Source: Planctomycetota bacterium (GTDB taxonomy: Bacteria; Planctomycetota; Phycisphaerae; Phycisphaerales; UBA1924). Taken from it: DNA of 64,000 nucleotides. The notes under the pieces are model-generated. The model ran no database searches. It had not been told where the DNA came from and was given only the letters and a program-made list of their open reading frames with translations. Numbering within the stretch: position 1 is the stretch's first letter; every line of letters begins with the position of its first letter. This document shows, piece by piece, positions 7,037 to 15,986 of the stretch. Where the stretch lies: contig JANRJM010000007.1 of the NCBI GenBank assembly GCA_033763975.1, positions 1 through 64,000 on the forward strand, given 5' to 3'. Both the position numbers and the translations under genes were made by a program.

Positions 7037-9682
7037 ATGGATCTGCGGCAGGAACGTCTCAAAGAATCTCTGCTGATCCTCGAAGGGCTCAACCCCGCCC
7101 AGCGCCGGGCGTGGATCAAGGAGCGCCTGTCCGATGACCCGGACCTGGCGCGTGATGTCACCCGGCTGATGAGCGTCGACCTGGGCTCGGACGACGCGCT
7201 CGCCCCGCTCGTGGCGCCGCCCGAGGGGTTTGCCTCCGGCGGTCTGCTGCCCAGGCAGATCGGCCCGTTCGTCGTCGACGGGCTGATCGCGCAGGGCGGC
7301 ATGGGCACCGTGTACCGCGCCCACCAGGTCGTCCCGGTTCGTCGCCGAGCCGCGGTCAAGGTCCTGCGGGCCGAGTTCAGCACCCAGCAGCTCCTCGCCC
7401 GGTTCGAGGACGAGCGCGTCGCGATCGCCAAGATGGAGCACCGCAACGTCGCGCGGATGCTCGACGCGGGCACCGATGCCCACGGGCGCTCGTACATCGC
7501 GATGGAGCTTGTCGAAGGGCCGCCCATCACCGAGTACGCGTCCCTCCACAACCTCTCGCTCCGCCAGCGCCTGGAGCTGTTCGTGCAGGCCTGCCGGGGC
7601 GTGCAGCACGCCCACAACCGGGGCATTCTCCACCGCGACCTCAAGCCCTCCAACATCCTCGTCACCGACGAGGACGCCCAGCCCGTCGCCAAGGTCATCG
7701 ACTTCGGCCTCGCGAAGCTCCTGGCGACCAACGCCACACGCTCCGGACAGACGCTCGCCGGGCAGTTGCTCGGCACCATCGGGTACATGAGCCCGGAGCA
7801 GACCGACCAGCTCAAGCCCGACGCCGACGTCCGCTCCGACGTGTACTCGCTCGGCGTCGTCCTGTACGAACTGCTTACCGGCGCGCTCCCCGTCCCCACC
7901 GACATGCTCGACGGCATGTCCGTGGGCGACGTCCGCGCGCTCATCTCCGCGCACCCGCGCGTTCCGCCCAGCCGGTTCAGCCCGCCCGCGCCCACGCCCC
8001 GGGGAGTCCGTGACGGCATTCCGGCCGAACTCGATTGCCTCGTGCTGAAAGCCTCCCACCCCGACCCCGCCCAGCGGTACCCGTCTCCCAGCGACCTCGC
8101 CGAGGACATCGAGCGGTTCCTTTCCGGGCGGACGATCCTCGCCCGCCCGCCCTCCACGTGGTACCGCACCCAGAAGTTCGTGCAGCGCCACAAGCTGCCC
8201 GTCGCCTCCGGCATCATCGTCGTGGGGGCGCTGGTCGGCGGGCTGCTCGCCGCGGGGATCGGCCTCCGGCGTGCCGTCATCGACCGCCGCGCCGCCGAGA
8301 CGGCGTTGGCCCGATCGCAGGAAGACGCGGCGCGCGCCGACCAGGCCCTCGCCCGCGCCGAAGAGGTCGCGGCGTACCTGCGCGAACTGCTCATGCGCGC
8401 CCACCCCGCGCGACTCGGGCCCAACGCGACCTTCGAGCAGATCCTCAAGGCCTCGGCGGCCGACTTTCTGGCCCAGCCCCCGTCGAACAGCATCGTGCGG
8501 GCGGAGGTCGCCAGCGCGCTCGCCGAGCCGCTGTACCTGACCGGAGACTACGCGACCGTCGAGTCGCTGCTCCTGCCGCAGATCGAGTCGCTCGCCGGCG
8601 AGACGCTGCCCCGGGCCCGGTCGCTGCGCACGAGCATCATGATCCGACTCGGGTACGTCGCCAGCCGCATGAGCCGCACGCAGGACGCGGAGCAGCGATT
8701 CGTCCGCGCGACCGAGTTCGCCCGCGACTCGGACTCGCCCCAACTCATCTTCCAGGCGACCGGCGCGCTGGCGCAGACCTACTCCGCCGGCGGCAACTAC
8801 GACCGGGCCATCGAGATGCTGCTCCTCTTGCTCGAGAGCGACGTCGCGAAGAGCGACGAGCTCCTCCGCGCATCGGCGCTCTCGAACCTCGGCGTCGCGT
8901 ACGGACGGAAGGGGGCGGCCGCGCAGGGGCTCCCCTACGCACGCGAGGGGTACGAGATCCGAGCGCGTCTCGCGCCGCGCGATCCGAACACGCACAACAT
9001 GGGCTGGCAACTCGGCATCTCGTACATGGAGAACGACCAGCTCGACCAGGCCGTCGAGATCTTTCAGCGGAACTACGCGGCGAGCGTCGACGCGTCGGGC
9101 GATGACCATCCGGACGCCGTGTCCGGCGCGGTGCTGCTGCACTACGCCCGGGCGCGCCGGGGCGACGGGCCCGACGTCATCGCCCCGATGCTCGCGTCCG
9201 TCGAGCACCAGCGCCGCATCGGGATTCCCCCGCAGCAGATCGCGCAGACCAGGATGTACGTCGCCGGGGCGCTGATGTACACGGGCCAGCGGGAACGCGC
9301 CCTCGCCGAGGCGAACGCCGCGCTGGCGGAACTCGAGACCACCAGCACGCGCTGCGGGCGGGGCGTCGTGACCGTGCTGCTGCAGATCGGGACGATCCTC
9401 TCCGCCGCCGGAGCGCCCACCGAATCGCTCGCCTATCTCGAACGCGCGTTCGAATGTACTCAGGTCGAACCCACCGCCGCGCCGTTCGCCACGCGCATCG
9501 CCGGTGCGATCGTGTCTTCGTATCAGCGTGTGCAGGACGACGCGAACGTCCGGCGTTGGCGCGAGATCCAGGCGGGCCTCCAGACGCCGCCGCCCCCGAA
9601 CCGGCAAAATGGACCAGCAGGACCCGCCAAGGCGGGCGGGCGTCCAGAACCGGGCACCAGCCCTGCCGGCACTCCCCAGTGA
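7037..9682 (+). CDS. Membrane Ser/Thr protein kinase with C-terminal TPRs
   Basis: 881 residues. A short N-terminal helical region is followed by a Hanks-type kinase domain (about 75-370) with the Gly loop GGMGTVYRA, AAVKVLR (ATP Lys), HRDLKPSN (catalytic loop near residue 200) and DFGLAK. One transmembrane segment lies at about 388-408. The remaining part is a tetratricopeptide-like solenoid, probably outside the membrane. It follows the ECF sigma gene by 6 bp and they are surely cotranscribed. The last 30 residues are a Pro/Gly/Asn-rich tail next to an antisense RHS remnant, so the 3' end may have been altered by recombination. Confidence 0.93.
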   Translation: MDLRQERLKESLLILEGLNPAQRRAWIKERLSDDPDLARDVTRLMSVDLGSDDALAPLVAPPEGFASGGLLPRQIGPFVVDGLIAQGGMGTVYRAHQVVPVRRRAAVKVLRAEFSTQQLLARFEDERVAIAKMEHRNVARMLDAGTDAHGRSYIAMELVEGPPITEYASLHNLSLRQRLELFVQACRGVQHAHNRGILHRDLKPSNILVTDEDAQPVAKVIDFGLAKLLATNATRSGQTLAGQLLGTIGYMSPEQTDQLKPDADVRSDVYSLGVVLYELLTGALPVPTDMLDGMSVGDVRALISAHPRVPPSRFSPPAPTPRGVRDGIPAELDCLVLKASHPDPAQRYPSPSDLAEDIERFLSGRTILARPPSTWYRTQKFVQRHKLPVASGIIVVGALVGGLLAAGIGLRRAVIDRRAAETALARSQEDAARADQALARAEEVAAYLRELLMRAHPARLGPNATFEQILKASAADFLAQPPSNSIVRAEVASALAEPLYLTGDYATVESLLLPQIESLAGETLPRARSLRTSIMIRLGYVASRMSRTQDAEQRFVRATEFARDSDSPQLIFQATGALAQTYSAGGNYDRAIEMLLLLLESDVAKSDELLRASALSNLGVAYGRKGAAAQGLPYAREGYEIRARLAPRDPNTHNMGWQLGISYMENDQLDQAVEIFQRNYAASVDASGDDHPDAVSGAVLLHYARARRGDGPDVIAPMLASVEHQRRIGIPPQQIAQTRMYVAGALMYTGQRERALAEANAALAELETTSTRCGRGVVTVLLQIGTILSAAGAPTESLAYLERAFECTQVEPTAAPFATRIAGAIVSSYQRVQDDANVRRWREIQAGLQTPPPPNRQNGPAGPAKAGGRPEPGTSPAGTPQ

Positions 9683-9699
9683 CAACGCCCGCCGCCGTT

Positions 9700-9897
9700 T
9701 ACGTCGCCCGCCCAGCGGTGCGACGCGCGGCCGTAGGCATCATACCGCACCCGCTCCACCAGACGCCCGGTGTCGTCCACCACGGCGACGGTGCTCCCGC
9801 GGGGATCGGTCAGGTGGAAGTAGAGGCGGGAGGGCTCCTCCGTGTCGGCCGGGACGATGCGGCGGGCGACGGCGTCGTCGATGCGGTGTGAGTCTCA
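9700..9897 (-). pseudogene. RHS-repeat protein fragment
   Basis: Minus-strand frame bounded by a TGA at 9895-9897 and without a start codon that would include the homologous part. It encodes YFHLTDPRGSTVAVVDDTG followed by RLVERVRYDAYGRA, the hallmark of the last RHS/YD repeat before the hypervariable C-terminal region. Past about 9700 the frame runs into sequence antisense to the kinase tail and loses similarity. This is a stranded 65-codon relic of a polymorphic-toxin or wall-associated RHS protein. Confidence 0.7.
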
Positions 9898-10060
9898 GGA
9901 TGTCAAAGACTCGTCGATTGCCGGATACACATCGTCAATAGTATAAACGCGTTTCCAACCCGGTCATCTCATTCAGGAAGGCAGCGAGCCGGGAGTCTTC
10001 TTCTTTTCGGTCATAAATCATATTATCGTCACCGATATGCTCTGTTAACTAGGACTGCAG
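9898..10060. other. AT-rich islet without confident gene
   Basis: About 160 bases that are much richer in A+T than the flanks. On the minus strand a short frame (10019 to 9936) reads MIYDRKEEDSRLAAFLNEMT and then about eight more residues. It could be the tail of an immunity-like or other accessory gene, but it is too short to assign. The composition suggests transferred DNA left with the RHS fragment. Confidence 0.4.
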
Positions 10061-10087
10061 GTGGCATCGAAGTGCGGTACACCGTGC

Positions 10088-10200
10088 CACCGAGATCGAC
10101 GGCTTTGCGGCGATCTCGGTGCTCCAGTCTACGATCGCCGGTCCAAGGCGGGCCACTTCACCCGGAAGCACCGAAATCGCAAGGCCGATCTCGGTGCTCG
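10088..10200. repeat. Four copies of CACCGAGATCG-type element in two hairpins
   Basis: CACCGAGATCG (10088-10098) is followed 12 bases later by its exact complement CGATCTCGGTG (10111-10121). The same pair recurs as GCACCGAAATCG (about 10168-10179) and CGATCTCGGTGC (about 10187-10198), with one mismatch. The two right arms share CGATCTCGGTGCTC. This makes two tandem stem-loops of one repeat family in a gene-free stretch between the kinase and tRNA-Asn. Function unknown. Confidence 0.6.
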
Positions 10201-10350
10201 GGCGATCGGGACGGCGTCGCCGGGCAATCGGGACGGCTCGGCGGCGGGGGTCACCAGCGCTCTGGCGCGGGCGGCGTGAGTGCGGCGACCGCGTTTTCGG
10301 TGCCACGGGCCGCGTTGTGCCGCCGTCCGCGGCTTGCGCGTCGCGGCAAC

Positions 10351-10371
10351 AAAAACCCCGACGCCGCGGGG
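10351..10371 (-). terminator. Intrinsic terminator after tRNA-Asn
   Basis: On the minus strand CCCCG-CGGCGT-CGGGG forms a 5-bp GC stem with a 6-base loop followed by TTTTT. It lies 15 bases past the 3' end of tRNA-Asn and is oriented to end that transcript. Confidence 0.7.
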
Positions 10372-10385
10372 CGCCGGGGGAGGAA

Positions 10386-10457
10386 CTCCTCGTCTAGGAC
10401 TCGAACCTAGAACCTAGCGGTTAACAGCCGCTCGCTCTACCATTGAGCTAACGAGGA
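10386..10457 (-). tRNA. tRNA-Asn (anticodon GTT)
   Basis: 72 bases on the minus strand. The acceptor stem TCCTCGT pairs with ACGAGGA, the D arm contains AGCTCAATGGTAGAGC, the anticodon stem AGCGG/CCGCT encloses CTGTTAA (anticodon GTT), and the T arm is CTAGG-TTCGAGT-CCTAG. The discriminator base is G and CCA is not encoded. Confidence 0.97.
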
Positions 10458-10602
10458 ACGAACAGCCCGGGCGCGGGTCGCGTCCGGGGTCTCAAGGCTA
10501 GCAGCCCTCCTCCATCGGTCAAGGGGGGGCGTCGGGCCAGTCGGAGGGCGCTTTGCCGCGGGCGGGTGCCGGCCTACACTCTCCGCCCAGCGAGGTTCAC
10601 CC

Positions 10603-10827
10603 ATGAAGGCCGACACGCATCCGCGGTATTTCCACAACTGCAAGGTCTACCACAACGGCCAGGTCGTGATGACGACCGGCGCCACCGTGCCCGAACTGCA
10701 CGTCGAGGTGTGGTCCGGCTCGCACCCGTTCTTCACGGGCAAGCAGGCCTTCGTCGACTCCGCAGGCCGCGTCGAGAAGTTCCAGCGCAAGTTCTCGGGC
10801 GACTACTTCAAGGGCAAGAAGAAGTAA
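10603..10827 (+). CDS. rpmE: 50S ribosomal protein L31 (zinc-free type)
   Basis: 74 residues with the L31 signature: MKADTHPRYF, a central region ending GSHPFFTGKQAFVDSAGRVEKF, and a basic tail KGKKK. Zinc-binding L31 has a CxxC in the centre (VCSKCHPF type). Here the equivalent is VWSGSHPF, and only one Cys remains, near residue 13, so this is the C-minus form that needs no zinc. It acts on the large subunit at the central protuberance. It is a single gene preceded by tRNA-Asn on the other strand and followed by a 435-bp gap before metH. Confidence 0.95.
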   Translation: MKADTHPRYFHNCKVYHNGQVVMTTGATVPELHVEVWSGSHPFFTGKQAFVDSAGRVEKFQRKFSGDYFKGKKK

Positions 10828-10834
10828 GTCCCAC

Positions 10835-10865
10835 GCCGCGGCGTGACGCTCGCGGGCGGCTTTTT
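10835..10865 (+). terminator. Possible rpmE terminator
   Basis: GCCGC pairs with GCGGC across a 16-base loop that can itself fold (GCGTgACGC), followed by five T. It begins 7 bases after the rpmE stop. The long loop makes it weak. Confidence 0.35.
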
Positions 10866-11081
10866 GCGGCAGCCCTGTACGCGGCGTGTCGCGCAACGCG
10901 CTGTCGCGAAAGGTTTTCCGGTCAGTTTCGGCCGTATCTCCGTTTCCGAGGGGCGAAACGCCACTCTCTGCGCGGCGTGTGCGGATCGGCCCGGACGGCT
11001 GGCGGTCGTTCTGGGACGTCAGCAGCGAACCGCCCGCGTGAACGGTTTCAGGCCGCCGATGGTCGTCCGAGAACGCTATTC

Positions 11082-11101
11082 CCGTTCATCCAAATGAACG
11101 G
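11082..11101. promoter_or_regulatory. Inverted repeat upstream of metH
   Basis: CCGTTCAT-ccaa-ATGAACGG is an 8-bp perfect dyad in the metH leader. It lacks a T-run. It may be an operator or an RNA hairpin; assignment is inference. Confidence 0.35.
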
Positions 11102-11262
11102 ATGGAATGATCGCGGCGCGCCGCCTAGCGTTCGCCCGGTCTGGTTCGGCAGGTCCCGGCCCGGTGGGCGGATCGGTCGGATGTCGCCGGCGTCAGGATG
11201 GGCCGATGAACTGGACTCGGTGCGGGGTGCGGGCGGCCGAGACGCCGCCCGGAAGGAGTCCG

Positions 11263-14200
11263 ATGGGCAGTCTGTTCCTGGATCATCTGCGCCGGCGGGT
11301 CTTGGTGTGCGACGGCGCGATGGGCACGTCGATCTTCGCGCGCAACCTGACGGTGGAGCACGACTACTGCGGCTGCGAGAACTGCACGGACATTCTCGTC
11401 AAGACGCGTCCGGACGTGATCCGCGAGATTCACGAGTCGTTCCTGGAGGCCGGCGCCGACTGCGTGGAGACCGACAGCTTCGGCGCGAACACGCTGGTGC
11501 TGTCCGAGTTCGGGCTGGAGGCCGAGGCGCGCAGCCTGAGCCGCATGGCGGCGGAGGTGGCGCGGAGCGCGTGCGACCGGTTCGCGACGCGAGAGAGGCC
11601 GCGCTTCGTGCTGGGCTCGATGGGCCCGGGCACGAAGTTGCTGACGCTGGGCAACACGACGTGGGACACCATGCTGGCGAGCTATCGCGAGCAGGCGCTG
11701 GGGCTGCTGGAGGGCGGCGCTGACGGATTCCTGATCGAGACGTGCCAGGACCTGCTGCAGGTGAAGTGCGCGATCAACGCCGTGCTGAGCGCGCTGCGCG
11801 AGGCCGGGCGGACGCCGGCCGACGTGCCGATCCTGGTGAGCGTGACGATCGAGACGACGGGCGCGATGCTGCTGGGAACGGAGATCGCGGCGGCCGCGAG
11901 CGCGTTGGCGGGGTACCCCATCGCGTCGCTGGGGCTGAACTGCGCGACGGGCCCGACGGAGATGAGCGAGCACGTGGGGTTCCTGGGCGCGCACTGGGCG
12001 GCGATGGGCACGACGCCCGACGGCGCGGGCCCGCGCCACATCAGCGTGATGCCCAACGCGGGGCTGCCGGTGCTGGTCGACGGGCGCACCGAGTTCCCGC
12101 TGACGCCCCCCGCGTTCGTCGAGGCGATGCTGAAGTTCGTGGAGCGTGACGGCGTCGGGCTCGTGGGCGGGTGCTGCGGCACGACGCCCGCGCACATCGG
12201 GGCGCTGGCGAAGGGCCTGGAATCGCACGGGCTGCTGGATCGGGCGCGCCGGGCCGCCCCGCGCGTGGTGAGTGCGCCCAAGGCGGGCGTGACGAGCCTG
12301 TACTCGACGCAGGACTACCGCCAGGACAACTCGTTCCTGATCGTGGGCGAGCGGATGAACGCGAGCGGGAGCCGCGCGTTCAAGAAGCTGCTGGAGGCCG
12401 AGGACTGGGACGGCATCGTGAGCCTGGCGCGCGAGCAGGTGCGTCACGACGGGGCGCACGTGCTCGACCTCAACGTCGACTACGCCGGGCGCGACAACGC
12501 GCGCGACATGGGCGAGATCGTCTCGCGCGTGGTGCGTCAGGTGAACATCCCCCTGATGCTCGACAGCACGCAGCTCGCGACGCTGGAGGCCGGCCTCAAG
12601 CGAGCCGCGGGCAAGTGCATCATCAACAGCGCGAACTTCGAGGACGGCGAGCACAAGTTCGACGCGATCTGCGCGCTCGCGAAGACCTACGGGGCGTCCC
12701 TGGTCATCGGCTCCATCGACGAGGACAAGGAAGCCTCGATGGCCCGCACGGCGGATCGCAAGCTGGCGATCGCGGCGCGCGGGCTGCGCCGCGCGGTCGA
12801 CGTGCACGGCATGAGCCCCGAGGACATCCTCTTCGACCCGCTCGTGCTCCCGATCTCCACGGGCATGGAGAGCGACCGGCGCAGCGGGCTCGAGACCGTC
12901 GAGGGCGTCCGGCGCATCATGGCGGCCTTCCCCACCAGCCAGACGACGGTCGGGCTTTCGAACTGCTCCTTCGGGCTCAAGCCCGCGGCCCGCGTCGTGC
13001 TCAACAGCGTCTTCCTGCACGAGCTGCGGGAAGCCGGGCTGACGAGCGCCATCGTGCACTTCAGCAAGATCCTGCCGCGAAACCGCATCGCCGACGACCA
13101 GTGGAACGCGGCGCTGGACATCATCTACGACCGCCGGCGCGAGGGGCACGACCCGCTGCAGGCGTTCATCGCGATGTTCGTCGACGCGGATTCCGCCGGC
13201 GCCGCGAAGAAGGCCGCGGTGCACCGCACGGTCGAGGAGCGCCTGCGGGCGCACATCATCGACGGCGAGAAGGAAGGGCTCGGGCGGACGCTCGAGGAGG
13301 CGCTGGCGACCTACCCGCCCCTGGCGATCATCAACGACCACCTGCTCGACGGCATGAAGACCGTTGGCGAGCTGTTCGGCAGCGGGCAGATGCAGTTGCC
13401 GTTCGTGCTCCAGAGCGCGGAGGTCATGAAGATGGCCGTGGCGCACCTCGAGCCGCTGATGGAGAAGGCGCAGGGGCAGACCAAGGGCACGATCGTGCTC
13501 GCGACGGTCAAGGGCGACGTGCACGACATCGGCAAGAACCTGGTAGACATCATTCTCTCGAACAACGGGTACACCGTTGTGAACCTGGGCATCAAGCAGC
13601 CGATCGCCGACATCGTAAAGGCATGGCGCGAGCACAACGCCGACGCGATCGGCATGTCCGGGCTGCTGGTCAAGAGCGTGAACGTGATGGAAGAGAACCT
13701 GCGCGAGCTGACAGCCCAGGGCGTCAAGGCGCCGGTGCTGCTGGGCGGGGCGGCCCTCACGAGGCACTACTGCGAGGGGCACCTGCGCACGTGCTATCCG
13801 GGCGAGGTCTTCTACGGAAAGGACGCGTTCGAGGGCCTGCGCACCATGGACTGCATCGTGGGCGGGCGGGCCGACGAACTCCGGCGCGAGATCGAGGCGC
13901 GCCAGAGCAAGCGGTCGGCGGCGGAGGAAGCGATCAACCGCACGCGGATCGAGAAGCTCGCCGCCGCGAACCGGGACACCCCGGCGTCTTCGGGCGGCGG
14001 CGTCGCGCTCGCGCCGGCGCGCTCGGCGGTGCGGACGGACGTGCCGGTGCCGACGCCGCCCTTCTGGGGCTCGCGCGTCGTGACGGGCATCGACGTGCGC
14101 GATGTGTACCCGTTCATCAACCCGGTGGCGCTCGTCCGCGGGCAGTGGCAGGTGAAGAAGGGTGCGCTCGACGACGCGGCGTACGACGCGCTGCTCGAAG

Positions 14201-14871
14201 ACCAGATCACGCCCATCTTCGAGAAGCTCAAGGCCCGCTGCGCGGACGAGCAGATCCTCTCGCCCGCCGTGGTCTATGGGTACTTCCCGTGCGCCAGCGA
14301 GGGCGACGATCTCGTCATCTACGACCCGGCGTCGTTCGCGGCCGGGTCGCGCGAGACACGCGCCACGCCCCGCGAGATCGAGCGGTTCAACTTTCCCCGC
14401 CAGGGCGACAAGAAGCGCCTGTGCATCAGCGACTACTTCAGGCCCGCCGGCGCGGGCGAGTTCGACGTCATCGGCATGCACTGCGTGACGGTCGGGCCGC
14501 GGGCAAGTGAGGAGGCGCAGAAGCTCTTCCGCGCGAACGACTACGCGAACTATCTGTACCTGCACGGGCTGGGCGTCGAGACGGCCGAGGCGCTGGCCGA
14601 GTTCTGGCACAAGCGCATGCGCCAGGAACTGGGCATCGCGAACGAGGACAGCCCGAAGATCAAGGACCTGTTCACGCAGCACTACCGCGGCTCGCGCTAT
14701 TCCTTCGGCTACCCGGCGTGCCCGGACATGAGCGACCAGGACCGGCTGTTCCGATTGCTCGACCCCGCCCGCATCGGCTGCACGCTCACCGAGAACTGGC
14801 AGATCGATCCGGAGCAGAGCACCAGCGCGATCATCGTGCACCACCCCGAGGCGAAGTACTTCAACGTCTAG
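11263..14871 (+). CDS. metH: Cobalamin-dependent methionine synthase
   Basis: 1202 residues from the ATG at 11263, which has GGAAGGAG 4 bases upstream; longer upstream starts have no ribosome-binding site. Domains in order: homocysteine-binding barrel with zinc Cys in GLNCATGP and GGCCGTTP; pterin (methyl-THF) barrel beginning FLIVGERMNASGSRAFKK; B12 cap; B12-binding Rossmann domain with VKGDVHDIGKN (His ligand of cobalt); and C-terminal AdoMet reactivation domain with RGSRYSFGYPACPD. It transfers methyl from methyl-THF to homocysteine in the cytoplasm. Full length for the family (about 1200). No obvious B12 riboswitch upstream. Confidence 0.98.
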   Translation: MGSLFLDHLRRRVLVCDGAMGTSIFARNLTVEHDYCGCENCTDILVKTRPDVIREIHESFLEAGADCVETDSFGANTLVLSEFGLEAEARSLSRMAAEVARSACDRFATRERPRFVLGSMGPGTKLLTLGNTTWDTMLASYREQALGLLEGGADGFLIETCQDLLQVKCAINAVLSALREAGRTPADVPILVSVTIETTGAMLLGTEIAAAASALAGYPIASLGLNCATGPTEMSEHVGFLGAHWAAMGTTPDGAGPRHISVMPNAGLPVLVDGRTEFPLTPPAFVEAMLKFVERDGVGLVGGCCGTTPAHIGALAKGLESHGLLDRARRAAPRVVSAPKAGVTSLYSTQDYRQDNSFLIVGERMNASGSRAFKKLLEAEDWDGIVSLAREQVRHDGAHVLDLNVDYAGRDNARDMGEIVSRVVRQVNIPLMLDSTQLATLEAGLKRAAGKCIINSANFEDGEHKFDAICALAKTYGASLVIGSIDEDKEASMARTADRKLAIAARGLRRAVDVHGMSPEDILFDPLVLPISTGMESDRRSGLETVEGVRRIMAAFPTSQTTVGLSNCSFGLKPAARVVLNSVFLHELREAGLTSAIVHFSKILPRNRIADDQWNAALDIIYDRRREGHDPLQAFIAMFVDADSAGAAKKAAVHRTVEERLRAHIIDGEKEGLGRTLEEALATYPPLAIINDHLLDGMKTVGELFGSGQMQLPFVLQSAEVMKMAVAHLEPLMEKAQGQTKGTIVLATVKGDVHDIGKNLVDIILSNNGYTVVNLGIKQPIADIVKAWREHNADAIGMSGLLVKSVNVMEENLRELTAQGVKAPVLLGGAALTRHYCEGHLRTCYPGEVFYGKDAFEGLRTMDCIVGGRADELRREIEARQSKRSAAEEAINRTRIEKLAAANRDTPASSGGGVALAPARSAVRTDVPVPTPPFWGSRVVTGIDVRDVYPFINPVALVRGQWQVKKGALDDAAYDALLEDQITPIFEKLKARCADEQILSPAVVYGYFPCASEGDDLVIYDPASFAAGSRETRATPREIERFNFPRQGDKKRLCISDYFRPAGAGEFDVIGMHCVTVGPRASEEAQKLFRANDYANYLYLHGLGVETAEALAEFWHKRMRQELGIANEDSPKIKDLFTQHYRGSRYSFGYPACPDMSDQDRLFRLLDPARIGCTLTENWQIDPEQSTSAIIVHHPEAKYFNV

Positions 14872-14910
14872 GGACGCGGGTCGCGCCGGGGTCTCCTATC
14901 GTCGGCGAGC

Positions 14911-15921
14911 ATGTTCGGGAGCCACCTGTCGATCGCCGGGACGATGGTCAATGCGCTGGACGAGGGCGAGCGTCTGGGCCTCGACTGCGTGCAGGTCTTC
15001 ACGAAGAACCAGCAGCAGTGGAAGGCCAAGCCCCTGGATCCCGGCATGGTGCGCGACTGGCACGCGCGCGTCGCGGAGCTCGGCTGGGGCCGGGGTGGCC
15101 CGGACGGTCGGGGCGGCATCGTCAGCCACGCGTCGTACCTCATCAACCTCGCAAGCGTCAAGGACGAGTTGTGGGCCAAGAGCGTCGATCTCATGACCGA
15201 CGAGATCGAACGGTGCGAGGCGCTGGGCATCCCGTACCTGGTGCACCACCCCGGGTCGCACGTCGGAGGCTCGTTCGAGGACGGCATGGCCCGCATCGAG
15301 AAGGCGTACGCCGAGGTGTTCTCGCGCACGGCCGGCTTCCGCACCGTGTCGTGCTTTGAGGGCACGGTGGGGGGTGGGAGTTCGATCGGCGGGAAGCTCG
15401 AGCACCTGCGCGACCTGCTGTCGCGGTGCGCCGGGGCGACGGGACGCCCGGAGCGACTGGGTGTGTGCCTGGATACGTGTCACCTGCACGCCGCCGGGTA
15501 CGACCTTTCGACGCGGGCGCAGGGCGAGGCGGTGCTGGCGGAGGTCGACCGGGTGGTGGGGCTGTCGCGGGTTCGGGTCCTGCACGTGAACGACAGCAAG
15601 GGACGGGCGGGGAGCAAGCTCGACCGGCACGAGCACATCGGGGAGGGGTGGATCGGCGGGACGGTGAAGGCCCACGCCGGGAAGGGGACCTATTCGGTAA
15701 CGCGGCTTAGGGCGAGCGGGTTTGCCTCGTTCATGGGGTGCCCGGCGTTCCGGGGCGTGCCGAAGATTCTCGAAACGCCCAAGGTGAACGATTCGCGCGG
15801 ACGGGCGTACGACCTGACGAATCTCCGGCGCCTGCGCCTGCTGGTCGGGGCGGCGCCGACGCGCCCCGGCGCCGGCTCGCACGGTTCGGCCGCGAAACCC
15901 GCGATTCGCGCCGGGCTATGA
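14911..15921 (+). CDS. nfo: Endonuclease IV (AP endonuclease)
   Basis: 336 residues, TIM-barrel AP endonuclease acting in base-excision repair. Motifs: MFGSHLSIAG, QVFTKNQQQWK, YLVHHPGSH, the metal ligands in CFEGT, GVCLDTCHLHAAGYD, and VLHVNDSKGRAGSKLDRHEHIGEG (listed by key residues H, D and H). Between this motif and the C-terminal LETPK there is an insertion of about 25 residues (TYSVTRLRASGFASFMGCPA) not usual in compact family members. It starts 39 bp after metH. Confidence 0.95.
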   Translation: MFGSHLSIAGTMVNALDEGERLGLDCVQVFTKNQQQWKAKPLDPGMVRDWHARVAELGWGRGGPDGRGGIVSHASYLINLASVKDELWAKSVDLMTDEIERCEALGIPYLVHHPGSHVGGSFEDGMARIEKAYAEVFSRTAGFRTVSCFEGTVGGGSSIGGKLEHLRDLLSRCAGATGRPERLGVCLDTCHLHAAGYDLSTRAQGEAVLAEVDRVVGLSRVRVLHVNDSKGRAGSKLDRHEHIGEGWIGGTVKAHAGKGTYSVTRLRASGFASFMGCPAFRGVPKILETPKVNDSRGRAYDLTNLRRLRLLVGAAPTRPGAGSHGSAAKPAIRAGL

Positions 15922-15986
15922 CCGATAATCTGAGGACGGGCCGATCAACCCAGCGGTCACGCCAGCAACGGATCGGAGCGATGTGC

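Larger units (their letters stand above)
10828..11262. other. 435-bp gap between rpmE and metH
   Basis: No protein gene is supported here. A GCCGC...GCGGC stem followed by TTTTT (10835-10865) may be a weak terminator for rpmE. An 8-bp perfect inverted repeat CCGTTCAT-ccaa-ATGAACGG lies at 11082-11101, 161 bases before metH. I looked for the B12-box and S-box cores expected of metH riboswitches and did not see them. Confidence 0.5.

Noticed and set aside
10828-11262. Cobalamin or SAM riboswitch before metH
   Set aside because: No B12-box or S-box core was found by eye; only a short dyad and a weak terminator-like stem.
6902-14844. Very long open frames antisense to the kinase and metH genes (927 and 1239 codons)
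   Set aside because: High third-position GC opens antisense frames. They have Arg/His/Ala-rich composition and no domains, while the plus-strand genes carry clear motifs.
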